DNA from: DASYQD01 sp036005845
Lineage (GTDB): Bacteria > Acidobacteriota > Thermoanaerobaculia > Multivoradales > JAIOJS01
DNA: 64,000 nt
Direction: 5' to 3'
Assembly (NCBI GenBank): GCA_036005845.1
Contig: DASYQD010000183.1
Coordinates: forward strand, 39,816 to 103,815
The translations under genes were made by a program, and so were the position numbers. Numbering within the stretch: position 1 is the stretch's first letter; every line of letters begins with the position of its first letter. A model generated the notes under the pieces. That model made no database searches, had not been told where the DNA came from, and worked only from the letters and a program-made list of their open reading frames with translations. Below are positions 17,643-25,318 of this stretch, one piece after another.

Positions 17643-17779
17643 CTATGATCGGCGCATCCCATCGCTGTCGCCAGGCCCCTGGCTACGGCATTGCCTCCGC
17701 CGCCGAGGCTTCAGTAAGACCGGGAGGCGGCACAGGTCCCGGAACAGCGCCGGCGCCGATCCCCGAAGGAGGAGAGCCC
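17643..17779 (+). promoter_or_regulatory. Promoter and candidate structured 5' leader of the AP2-like gene
   Basis: TATGAT (17643-17648) is a good -10. Downstream, CGCTGT (17663-17668) can pair with ACAGCG (17744-17749) to enclose three hairpins: GCCAGG/CCTGGC (17670-17683), GCCTC/GAGGC (17693-17709) and CCGGGA/TCCCGG (17720-17742). Together they could form a four-way junction. A strong AAGGAGG site and the TTG start at 17780 follow. It does not match c-di-GMP, TPP or cobalamin riboswitch cores that I can recall. GC-rich DNA makes chance hairpins common, so this is a candidate only. Confidence 0.4.
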
Positions 17780-18202
17780 TTGACCAGGGAATCGGAGAAC
17801 CACCACATCTCGCGCATCGACCAGGAGTCGAAGAACCAGCACGGCTGGTACGTCCGGATGCGCTTCCGCGGCCAGCCGATCAGCCGCTTCTTCTCCGACC
17901 AGAAGCACGAGGGGACCGAGGCCGCGCTCGCTTCCGCCAAGGAGTGGCGCGACCGCACCTTCCACGAGCTCGGCCGCCCCTCGACACGCCGCCGCGTGGT
18001 GAAGCTCGGCAAGCCCAACCAGGGGATCCGCCGCGTCGACGGCCCGCACGGCCCGGTCTACGAAGTGACCTGGGCGCCGGCGCCCGGCAAGGTCTCGCGC
18101 ACCACGGTGTCGATCAACCGCCATGGTGAGGACGGCGCGTTCCTCATGGCGCTCAAGATCCGGCGCGACAAGGAACGCGAGATCTACGGCGCGGTGCTGT
18201 AG
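17780..18202 (+). CDS. Small AP2/ERF-like domain protein
   Basis: A 140-residue basic protein. The N-terminal part has the pattern HGWYVRMRFRGQPISRFFSD followed by a helix (AALASAKEWRDRTFHEL), resembling the three-strand plus helix AP2/ERF DNA-binding fold found in some bacterial proteins. The C-terminal part repeats a similar strand pattern (GPVYEVTWAPAPGKVSRTTV, then ALKIRRDKEREIYG). The TTG at 17780 is chosen because GGAGGAG sits just upstream; the frame stays open upstream but lacks conserved-looking sequence. The last 50 bp overlap the convergent TPR gene. A nucleic-acid-binding role is a fold-level guess. No target is evident. Confidence 0.6.
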   Translation: MTRESENHHISRIDQESKNQHGWYVRMRFRGQPISRFFSDQKHEGTEAALASAKEWRDRTFHELGRPSTRRRVVKLGKPNQGIRRVDGPHGPVYEVTWAPAPGKVSRTTVSINRHGEDGAFLMALKIRRDKEREIYGAVL

Positions 18203-20378
18203 CCGAATCGCGCGGCCTTTCGGCTCGATCAGCCGTTGTCGACAGCTCTTCGCCGAACGACAGCAGCTTTTCATCCTCGAAGAGCGGCTCGAGGTCGCTG
18301 CGCCAGCTCCGCGGGCACGCCAGCCCGGCCTTCGCTTCCACCCGACGGCGTGCACGCTCGCCCGCGGGTGCGACGCCATTGCCTTCCGACGCCAGGTATT
18401 CGATGGTGCCCGCCAGGACGCAAGCGCTCGTCAGCTCCGGCTCCAGCGCCGGAGGGAGCGGCTCCCCGAGGCAGGAGAGCGGCTCGCGATAGGCGGCGAA
18501 GGCCCGCATCGACGCCAGATCGTTGCCGGGCTTCGGGTGCGGGTGGTAGAGGTGCTCTCGGTACCACGCGAGAGCGCCATCGCGCTCCGCCAGGTAGGCG
18601 CGCAGCCGCGGCAGGTCGTAGTTGGCGAGCAGGAGCATGAGCAGGCCGCGATCGGGGGAGGCGCCGCAACCGGCGACGAAGCGCATGCGTAGCGGGAAGT
18701 AGCCCAGCAGCTCGGTCGCTGCTTCCTCGCGGCGGCCCTCACGCAACGCCACGCGGCCGAGAACGTAGTGCGCCTCGGCGTGCTGGCGAGGCGTGGCAGG
18801 CGCTGCGAGCATCTTCCGCGCGATGGTCGCCGCGGCGTCGTGGAGGCGGAAGCGCAGCGCGAGCGCGGCGGCCTGCAGCTGGAGGTCCTCGCCTCGCGAT
18901 GGGTGGAGCGCGGCTGCCTCGAGGAGCCAGCGAACCGCCTCCTCGCCGTGGCCCGCCGCTGCGTGGGCGCGGGACAAGCGGAGCGCCGGCTCTGGGTCGG
19001 TCGGTGCGCCTTCGTGCCAGGCGAGCAGGCCGGGCAGACGTTCGGCGGTGGGGCGATCACGCGCGTCGTCGTCGTCGTCGCGCCAGCGCCGCAGCTCCTC
19101 GGCTGTCGCGCCGCCGCGACGCGCTGCCTCGGTCCGTGCGTCGTCGCTCGACATCGTAGCCAGCAGGTCGTCCGGGGCGCGAGCGACGAAGGGTCGCTCC
19201 AGCTCGTCGGCGAGGCTGGTCTCGCCGCATCGCCGGAAGGCGCCGGCGAGGTTGCTGGCCTGGTATGCCGCATCCGAACCGGCGAGCGACGGTCGGAGCG
19301 CGCCGCTGTCCCACGTCGCGTGCAGGGCCTGACAGCCCTCGGTCTTGGTGGAGGAGGCGACCGTAGCCCAGGCCTTGCCAAGGTCGCCCGGCGGCCAGCT
19401 GGCGAGGACGCCGCGGATGGCCTCCCAGTCGCCGGCCTCGCTGGCCGAGAGCAGCAACGGGTAGCGCACGCCTTCGAGCTGCGCGCGCCGCTGGTCCTCC
19501 GGCAGCTCGGCAGCTCCGACGTCGTCCAATAGGTGCGCGAAACAGCGGGTGCGGGCGGCGCGGGAGCTCTCGCTGGTCGCGACGATCGAGCTGCAGACGA
19601 CGTGGCGCTCGCGCAGGTCGCCAGCGGTCTCGATCTCGGCCAACAGGCGGTCGCGCGGCTCGTCGAGGCCGTTGGCGTCGTAGAACTGCAGCAGCTCGTG
19701 ACGGGCACGGAGATCGTCGGCGAAGCGGCGGGCGCGTTCCTCGAGAGCGGCACGAAGCTTCTCGGCCGGCGCGTGGGTGTAGCGCAGGAGGTCGACGAGG
19801 TGCGAGTGGGCGGCGGGATCGTCGGGATGGCCGGCGACGAAGGCCTCGAGCAGGGCGATGCCTTCGGCGTCGCGGCCGCCGAGGAACAGCGTCTCCGCCA
19901 GGCAACCCTGCACGACGGCGTCGTCGGGCCGGCGCGCGGCGGCGATCCGCAACAGCTCGATCTGCGCCGCCGGCGACTCCTCGAGCTTCGCCTCCGCACA
20001 CCAGGGCTCGCCGCGATCGGGAAAGGCCAGCTTCCAATCTGCGATCCAGGCCGCGCGCTCGGCGCGGATGCGCGCCTCGAGGTCGATCTCCAGCTCGGGG
20101 GGCGCCTGCCAATCTACATGGGCCAGATGGCGCGCGATGGCCAGCTCGCGGCGCGGCTTGTTGACCAGCACGTCCATGAGCGCTTGCCACTTGGCGAGAT
20201 CGGCCGGGTCGCGCTCCAGCTCCGCGCGGGCTTGCACCTCGAGGGCGCGCGCGTCCAGGTCCCGTTGGTGTCGGCAGTAGGCGGTCTCGCAGGACGGACG
20301 CGCGGCTGCGGGCAGCAGGAAGAGCGCGGCGAGCCAGGCCGCGATCGGCACGGCACCGAAACGCTGCGGACCGGTCAC
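18153..20378 (-). CDS. Secreted TPR-like repeat protein of unknown function
   Basis: A 741-residue protein with a signal peptide (AAWLAALFLLPAAARPSC). The rest is mostly helical, with TPR-like repeats such as LELLRIAAARRPDDAV-type and GIALLEAFVAGHPDDPAAHS, and again ALRLSRAHAAAGHGEEAVRW and QHAEAHYVLGRVALREGRRE. It also has many cysteines (CETAYC near the N-terminus; CGASPD, CPRSW later), which suggests a disulfide-bonded periplasmic or secreted protein. I do not recognise a named family. The GTG start at 20378 has TAGCGT 6 nt upstream. The last 17 codons overlap the convergent AP2-like gene, so the true C-terminus is correct only if both frames are real. Confidence 0.7.
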   Translation of the reverse strand: MTGPQRFGAVPIAAWLAALFLLPAAARPSCETAYCRHQRDLDARALEVQARAELERDPADLAKWQALMDVLVNKPRRELAIARHLAHVDWQAPPELEIDLEARIRAERAAWIADWKLAFPDRGEPWCAEAKLEESPAAQIELLRIAAARRPDDAVVQGCLAETLFLGGRDAEGIALLEAFVAGHPDDPAAHSHLVDLLRYTHAPAEKLRAALEERARRFADDLRARHELLQFYDANGLDEPRDRLLAEIETAGDLRERHVVCSSIVATSESSRAARTRCFAHLLDDVGAAELPEDQRRAQLEGVRYPLLLSASEAGDWEAIRGVLASWPPGDLGKAWATVASSTKTEGCQALHATWDSGALRPSLAGSDAAYQASNLAGAFRRCGETSLADELERPFVARAPDDLLATMSSDDARTEAARRGGATAEELRRWRDDDDDARDRPTAERLPGLLAWHEGAPTDPEPALRLSRAHAAAGHGEEAVRWLLEAAALHPSRGEDLQLQAAALALRFRLHDAAATIARKMLAAPATPRQHAEAHYVLGRVALREGRREEAATELLGYFPLRMRFVAGCGASPDRGLLMLLLANYDLPRLRAYLAERDGALAWYREHLYHPHPKPGNDLASMRAFAAYREPLSCLGEPLPPALEPELTSACVLAGTIEYLASEGNGVAPAGERARRRVEAKAGLACPRSWRSDLEPLFEDEKLLSFGEELSTTADRAERPRDSATAPRRRSRVPCRAGS

Positions 20379-20384
20379 GCGACA

Positions 20385-20390
20385 ACGCTA
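20385..20390 (-). promoter_or_regulatory. -10-like TAGCGT, leaderless arrangement
   Basis: On the minus strand TAGCGT ends 6 nt before the GTG at 20378. It lies in a 50-bp divergent spacer shared with the cation exporter. Confidence 0.35.
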
Positions 20391-20415
20391 ACAGGTCATC
20401 CGCGGTTTCGATCCA

Positions 20416-20421
20416 TAGAAT
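20416..20421 (+). promoter_or_regulatory. -10-like TAGAAT, leaderless arrangement
   Basis: TAGAAT ends 7 nt before the ATG at 20429. There is no Shine-Dalgarno sequence. Confidence 0.45.
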
Positions 20422-20428
20422 CGAGGCG

Positions 20429-21397
20429 ATGAGGTCCGCGACCGCGCACGATCACCACCACGCACACGCTCATCGCCACGGCGGGGAGGCGCGCCGGACG
20501 AGCCGCCGGCGCCTGGCGCTGACCCTCGTCCTCGTCGCTCTCTACATGGGCGCCGAGGTGGTCGGCGGGCTGCTCACGCATTCGCTGGCGCTGCTCGCCG
20601 ACGCCGGGCACATGCTGTCGGACGCGGCGGCGCTGGCGCTGTCGCTGTTCGCGCTGTGGGTCGTCGACCACCGCCGGCCGGGGCCGCTGCGCACCTATGG
20701 CTACTACCGCGCGGAGATCTTGGCGGCGCTCGTCAACGGTGCGGCGCTGGTGGCGATCGCCATCCTCGTCGCGGTGGAGGCGATCGCGCGGCTGCGCGCG
20801 CCGGCGGAGGTGAGCGCCGTCGGCATGACGGTGGTGGCGGCCGGCGGTCTGGTCGTCAACCTGATCGCGCTGGCCCTGTTGCACGGCAGTCGCGACGACA
20901 ACCTCAACCTGCGCGGCGCCTGGCTGCACGTGGCGAGCGATGCCCTGGGCAGCGTGCAGGCGATCGCCGCCGGCCTGCTGATCTGGAAGTTCGGCTGGCA
21001 ATGGGCGGACCCGCTGGCGTCGCTGCTCATCGCGGTGCTGGTCGTCTGGTCGGCGTGGGGGCTGCTCAGGGAGGCACTCGCGGTGCTGATGGAGGCGGCG
21101 CCCGGGCACATCGACGTCGACATCGTGCGCGGCGCCATCCTCGACGTCGGCTGCGTGGCCGGCGTGCACGACCTGCACGTGTGGTCGATCGCCAGCGGCT
21201 TCGATTGCCTGTCGGCGCACGTCGTCGCCGGCGACGGCAAGGAGCGCGACGCGCTGCTCGACGAGCTGCGGCGCATGCTCCACGCCCGCTTCGGCATCGA
21301 CCACATCACCATCCAGCTCGAGGCGAGCGGGTTCGTCGAGGACCACCCCGACTGCGGGCCGGTGGCGGCTCAAGCGGGGACGCGCTTGCCGGTGTAG
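20429..21397 (+). CDS. CDF-family divalent cation exporter
   Basis: A 322-residue cation diffusion facilitator of the CzcD/ZitB type. It has a His-rich N-terminus (HDHHHAHAHRHGG), six predicted helices and the paired metal-site motifs HSLALLADAGHMLSD (helix 2) and HVASDALGSVQ (helix 5). A cytoplasmic domain follows with VHDLHVWSIASGFDCLSAHV and the late HITIQLE strand. Members export Zn2+, Co2+ or Cd2+ by proton antiport. The gene is divergent from the TPR gene and overlaps the end of the DUF4235 gene by 28 bp on the other strand. The metal is not fixed by sequence. Confidence 0.9.
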   Translation: MRSATAHDHHHAHAHRHGGEARRTSRRRLALTLVLVALYMGAEVVGGLLTHSLALLADAGHMLSDAAALALSLFALWVVDHRRPGPLRTYGYYRAEILAALVNGAALVAIAILVAVEAIARLRAPAEVSAVGMTVVAAGGLVVNLIALALLHGSRDDNLNLRGAWLHVASDALGSVQAIAAGLLIWKFGWQWADPLASLLIAVLVVWSAWGLLREALAVLMEAAPGHIDVDIVRGAILDVGCVAGVHDLHVWSIASGFDCLSAHVVAGDGKERDALLDELRRMLHARFGIDHITIQLEASGFVEDHPDCGPVAAQAGTRLPV

Positions 21398-21684
21398 TGC
21401 TTCCAGCCGGCGGCGGCGCCACGACGCGCGGCGAGGCCCGCCAGCGCGATCACCAAGCCGGTGACCGCCGTCCAGCCGAGCGCGGCGCTCCAGGTCACCT
21501 CGAGCCGCTCGGGGTTGCGCGGCGGGTCTTCGCCGCGGGCGACGCGCCAGCCCTGGGTGATGGCGGTGCGCGCCACGCGCTCGGCGAGAAAGGCGGCGCC
21601 GGTGGTGAGCAGCAGGTATTGGATACGCGGCTTGTGCGCCTGCTTGCGGAAGCGGCGCGAGAGCTTGCTGAGCTTGGTGGCCAT
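21370..21684 (-). CDS. DUF4235-type small membrane protein
   Basis: A 104-residue protein with a basic N-terminus (MATKLSKLSRRFRKQAHKPR), one or two membrane helices (IQYLLLTTGAAFLAERVA; LGWTAVTGLVIALAGLAARR) and the segment AAAGWKHYTGKRV. The layout fits DUF4235 proteins, which have no assigned function. GGAGG 8 nt upstream sets the ATG at 21684, in preference to the longer frame from 21741. The gene overlaps the cation exporter stop by 28 bp. The 105-bp gap upstream, toward the barrel-protein stop at 21790, shows nothing recognisable. Confidence 0.7.
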   Translation of the reverse strand: MATKLSKLSRRFRKQAHKPRIQYLLLTTGAAFLAERVARTAITQGWRVARGEDPPRNPERLEVTWSAALGWTAVTGLVIALAGLAARRGAAAGWKHYTGKRVPA

Positions 21685-21789
21685 CGCGAAGTCCTCCCCA
21701 AGCAACGAGTGACAGCAAGGTCGATGCCGACGAGTAGGCAACCCGGTCTCTGCGCCGTCGCGGGAGCGCGCCGCGTCCGCCCGACCTGA

Positions 21790-23088
21790 TCAGCCGGCGG
21801 TGCCGATGCGATAGCGCAGGCCGGCCGTGATGCTGCGGCCGCCGTCGTCGCGCGAGCCGGGACCGGCGAGCGCGGGGCGGCTCACGTCGACGTCCACGTA
21901 CTCGATCCCCAACCAGAGCTCCGGCCGCGCCTGCCACATCAGGGCCGCCGTCCAGGCGTGGCCGTCCTCGTCGCTGCGCTCGCCGGTCGGTAGGTGGTCG
22001 CGATCGTCGGTGGAGAAGCGGTCCCAGCGTACGGTGGTGCGCACGTCGGCGTGCTGCCAAGACAGCAGCAGGTACGTGGCGGCGAAGTCGGCGTCGGCGC
22101 GCGGCGTCGGCACGCCCATCCGCGTGCGCCCGCGCAGGTGCTCGCCGGCCACGGTCCAACCCGTGGCGGGGAAGAGCTCGAGCCCAAGCTGATTGAAGGC
22201 GGTGTCCCACGCGTATTCGCCCCGACCCGATGAGCCATGTCCGTGCAGCTCGCGGTCGCCACGGTTGTCGTAGTGCGTGACGAACACGTGAGCGAGGCCG
22301 CTGTAGCGGTAGCGCAGGTAGCCGGCCCAGCCCGGGCGGCCGTCGAGGTCGCCGCGCAACGGCGTCGTGCCGGCGCGATCCTGGTCCGCGAACGGACCGC
22401 CGGGGTCGAGCGACGGCAACGCAGGCAGCGGCAGCGTCTCGCCGATCGTCGCCAGCCGGTCGCCCATCGCCCAGCCGCGCCAGGCGAGCAGCGCGCCGGC
22501 GGTGTCGTTGCCGCCGAAGAGCGAGAAGCCGGTCCGCCAGCCGTGCTGCTCGCCGGAGTCGTGCTCGTATTCGGCGAGCACGCCGAGCGGGCGCACTTCC
22601 TCGCCGATCCAACTGTTCACCGCCGAGAGCGTGAAGGTGTAGGGCGAGGTCCACAGCGGCTCGACGTTCTCGCGCGAGGTCGGCAGGATGAAGGCGCCGG
22701 CGCGGATGCGTACCTGCGACACGCCTTCGAGCGGCATCGCCAGCAGCGCCGCCCACGCCTCGACGACGCCGGCTGGGCGGCCGCCGTCGTCCTGCTGCGC
22801 GCGCGCTCGCGCGTGGAGGTGGAACGCCAGACGCGGCGTGGCGCGCCAGTCGGCGCCGAGCTGCGCCTCGCCGATGGCGGTTCCTTGCCAGAGGTCCGGA
22901 TCGTCGCCGTGGACGAGACGCCCGGTGCCGCCGTCGAGCCAGCTCCGCGCCGCGTGCGTCGACGATGCGCGGCCGACGAGGTCGAGCCAGGCGGTCGATT
23001 GCGCGCGCGCGGCAACCGCGAAGGCGAGCGCGATCGACGAGGCGAGGGCGAATGCGCGGACCACGCTCACGCCCGTAGCCCCACGCAT
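21790..23088 (-). CDS. Outer-membrane beta-barrel (porin-like) protein
   Basis: A 432-residue protein with a signal peptide (ALASSIALAFAVAARAQ). The mature part alternates hydrophobic and polar residues in strands, for example GEAQLGADWRATPRLAFHLH, GWAGYLRYRYSGLAHVFVTH, AATYLLLSWQHADVRTTVRW and LWLGIEYVDVDVS, consistent with a barrel of roughly 14-18 strands. I see no confident family match beyond porin-like. It starts 22 bp downstream of the glucan phosphorylase stop on the same strand, so it is probably the last gene of that operon, and a role in sugar or maltodextrin uptake is a reasonable guess. The C-terminus (YRIGTAG) lacks the usual terminal aromatic residue. Confidence 0.72.
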   Translation of the reverse strand: MRGATGVSVVRAFALASSIALAFAVAARAQSTAWLDLVGRASSTHAARSWLDGGTGRLVHGDDPDLWQGTAIGEAQLGADWRATPRLAFHLHARARAQQDDGGRPAGVVEAWAALLAMPLEGVSQVRIRAGAFILPTSRENVEPLWTSPYTFTLSAVNSWIGEEVRPLGVLAEYEHDSGEQHGWRTGFSLFGGNDTAGALLAWRGWAMGDRLATIGETLPLPALPSLDPGGPFADQDRAGTTPLRGDLDGRPGWAGYLRYRYSGLAHVFVTHYDNRGDRELHGHGSSGRGEYAWDTAFNQLGLELFPATGWTVAGEHLRGRTRMGVPTPRADADFAATYLLLSWQHADVRTTVRWDRFSTDDRDHLPTGERSDEDGHAWTAALMWQARPELWLGIEYVDVDVSRPALAGPGSRDDGGRSITAGLRYRIGTAG

Positions 23089-23110
23089 CGCCCCGCGGCC
23101 GCTCCCCGGC

Positions 23111-25318
23111 TCACTCGCCGCTCGCGCGCGAGACGCCGGCGAGGTACGCCTTGTTCACGTAGTCGCGCACCATGCGGTCCGACGAGAACAGCGGCGCGAT
23201 GGTGGCGATCGAGCGCGACATCATCTGCAGCCAGCGCAGCGGCAGCTCGCGCTCGTCGCGCTCGAAGAACGCCGGCACCACCTCCTCGGCGAGCACCTCG
23301 TACAGCGCGTGGGCGTCCTCCATGTCCTGCGCTCCGACGTCGGCGAGCACCTCCTGGCGGCCGATCGCCCAGCCGTTGGGGTTCTCGCGGTCGTACGCCT
23401 CCGGCCACCAGCCGTCGAGCACGCTGCAGTTGAGGGCGCCGTTGATGCCCGCCTTCTGGCCGCTGGTGCCGCTCGCCTCGAGCGGCCGGCGCGGCGTGTT
23501 GAGCCAGACGTCGACACCCTGCACCAGCATGCGCGCCACCCGCATGTCGTAGTTCTCGAGGAAGAAGACGCGGCCGCGAAAGGGCGGCTGCTGGCTGAGC
23601 TGGAAGATGTGCTGGATGAGGTCCTGCCCCGGCCGGTCGGCGGGGTGGGCCTTGCCGGCGAAGAGGATCTGCACCGGCCGCGTCTCGGAGGAGATCAGCC
23701 GCCGCAGCTCGTGCGGATCGGTGAAGACCAGGTTGGCGCGCTTGTAGGTGGCGAAGCGGCGCGCGAAGCCGATGGTCAGCGCTTCCGGCCGGAAGAACGA
23801 CTCGACCTCGCGCAGCTCCTCGGGCGAGCGGCCGTGGCGCGCGAGCTGGTCGCGCAGCCGGCTCTGCGTGAAGCGGCAGAGTCGGCGCTTCTGCGCCTGG
23901 TGGGCCTGCCACAGCTCTTCGCCCGGCACCTCCGCCAGCTTGCCGGCCGCGCTCGGGTAGTGGATCTGCCCCTGCCACTGCGGACCGAGGTGGCGGCGCA
24001 GCAGGTCCTGCATCTCGCGGCCGAGCCAGGTCGGCAGGTGGACGCCGTTGGTGACGTGGTCGATGGGCACCGCGTCGGGCTCGGCGGCGCCGAAGAGAGG
24101 CTGCCACATGCGGCGCGACACCGCGCCGTGGATGTCGGAGACGCCGTTCGCGTAGCGCGCCGTGCGCAGCGCCAGCGCCGTCAGGTTGAGCGAGCCGTCG
24201 GCGCTGCGCGGATCGGTCTGCGCCTGCGCGCGCACCGCGTCCCAGCCGACGCCGAGGCGATCACCCCACGGCCCGAGGTAGCGCCAGGCGAGGTCGCCGT
24301 CGAACGACTCGTTGCCGGCGGGCACCGGCGTGTGGGTGGTGAAGACGGTGGTGGCGCGCACGCGCTGCAGCGCCTCGTCGAACGAGACGCCGTCCTTCGC
24401 CAGCTCGCCGGCGATGCGCTCGAGCTGCAGCAGCGCGCTGTGCCCTTCGTTGATGTGCCACGCCGCCGGCTCGAGGCCGCACGCTTTGAGCGCGCGCACG
24501 CCGCCGATGCCGAGCACGATCTCCTGCGCCAGGCGCATGGCGCGGCCCTGCACGTAGAGCATGGTGGTGATCGGCCGGTCGGCGGGGTCGTTCTCGGCGA
24601 TGTCGGTGTCGAGCAGCAGCAGCGGGACGCGGCCGACCTGCGCCACCCACACCTTCACCTGCACCTCGCGGTCGGCGATCGGCACGCTGACCACGACGTC
24701 GCGGCCGGTGGGGCCCGCGACGGGACGCACCGGCAGGCGGCTGAAGTCGTACTCGGGATAGGTGTGCTGCTGGTGGCCGTCGGGATCGACCGTCTGCTGG
24801 AAGTAGCCCGAGCGGTAGAGGAGGCCGACGGCGACGAGCGGCACCGCGAGGTCGCTGGCGCTCTTCAGGTGGTCGCCCGAGAGGATGCCGAGGCCGCCCG
24901 AGTAGATGGCGAGCGCCTGGTGGACGCCGTACTCCATCGACAGGTACGCGATCGGCCCGCGGTCGTACTCCGGGTGCTGGCGCCAGAACCACGCATTGGC
25001 GGCGCCGCTCATGTACGCCTGCAGCTCCTCGACCACCGACGAGTACGCCTCGAGGAAGTTGTCGTTATCGATCAGGTGCTCCCACTGCCGGCGCTCGACG
25101 TTGATGAGCATCTGTACCGGGTTGTGGTAGTGCGACCAGGCGCGGCGGTCGATGTCCTCGAACAGCTCGGTGGCCTTCGGGCTCCACGTCCACCAGAGGT
25201 TGTAGGCGAGCTCGTAGAGGCCCTGCACCTCGCGCGGCAGCTCGATGTCGGCGACGTGCTGCCAGGGCACCTGCGGCAGGGCGACGTTGGGAGTGGGAGG
25301 GGCGGCGGCTGTCGTCAT
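23111..25318 (-). CDS. glgP: Alpha-glucan phosphorylase, short type
   Basis: A 735-residue GT35 family enzyme of the alpha-glucan phosphorylase type that has an N-terminal DUF3417 region (PREVQGLYELAYNLWWTWSP). It releases glucose-1-phosphate from glycogen or maltodextrins. The core has IAYLSMEYGVHQALAIYSGG, HINEGHSALLQLER, FTTHTPVPAGNE and the PLP region EASGTSGQKAGINGALN with the likely PLP lysine at about residue 622. The ATG at 25318 overlaps the stop of the GH57 gene (ATGA), so it should be translationally coupled. An open frame continues upstream, but those residues belong to the GH57 reading region. Confidence 0.9.
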   Translation of the reverse strand: MTTAAAPPTPNVALPQVPWQHVADIELPREVQGLYELAYNLWWTWSPKATELFEDIDRRAWSHYHNPVQMLINVERRQWEHLIDNDNFLEAYSSVVEELQAYMSGAANAWFWRQHPEYDRGPIAYLSMEYGVHQALAIYSGGLGILSGDHLKSASDLAVPLVAVGLLYRSGYFQQTVDPDGHQQHTYPEYDFSRLPVRPVAGPTGRDVVVSVPIADREVQVKVWVAQVGRVPLLLLDTDIAENDPADRPITTMLYVQGRAMRLAQEIVLGIGGVRALKACGLEPAAWHINEGHSALLQLERIAGELAKDGVSFDEALQRVRATTVFTTHTPVPAGNESFDGDLAWRYLGPWGDRLGVGWDAVRAQAQTDPRSADGSLNLTALALRTARYANGVSDIHGAVSRRMWQPLFGAAEPDAVPIDHVTNGVHLPTWLGREMQDLLRRHLGPQWQGQIHYPSAAGKLAEVPGEELWQAHQAQKRRLCRFTQSRLRDQLARHGRSPEELREVESFFRPEALTIGFARRFATYKRANLVFTDPHELRRLISSETRPVQILFAGKAHPADRPGQDLIQHIFQLSQQPPFRGRVFFLENYDMRVARMLVQGVDVWLNTPRRPLEASGTSGQKAGINGALNCSVLDGWWPEAYDRENPNGWAIGRQEVLADVGAQDMEDAHALYEVLAEEVVPAFFERDERELPLRWLQMMSRSIATIAPLFSSDRMVRDYVNKAYLAGVSRASGE

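Noticed and set aside
17663..17749. Possible c-di-GMP riboswitch, given the PilZ neighbour
   Set aside because: The conserved GEMM core sequences are absent and the stem arrangement differs. Kept only as an unassigned structured leader.
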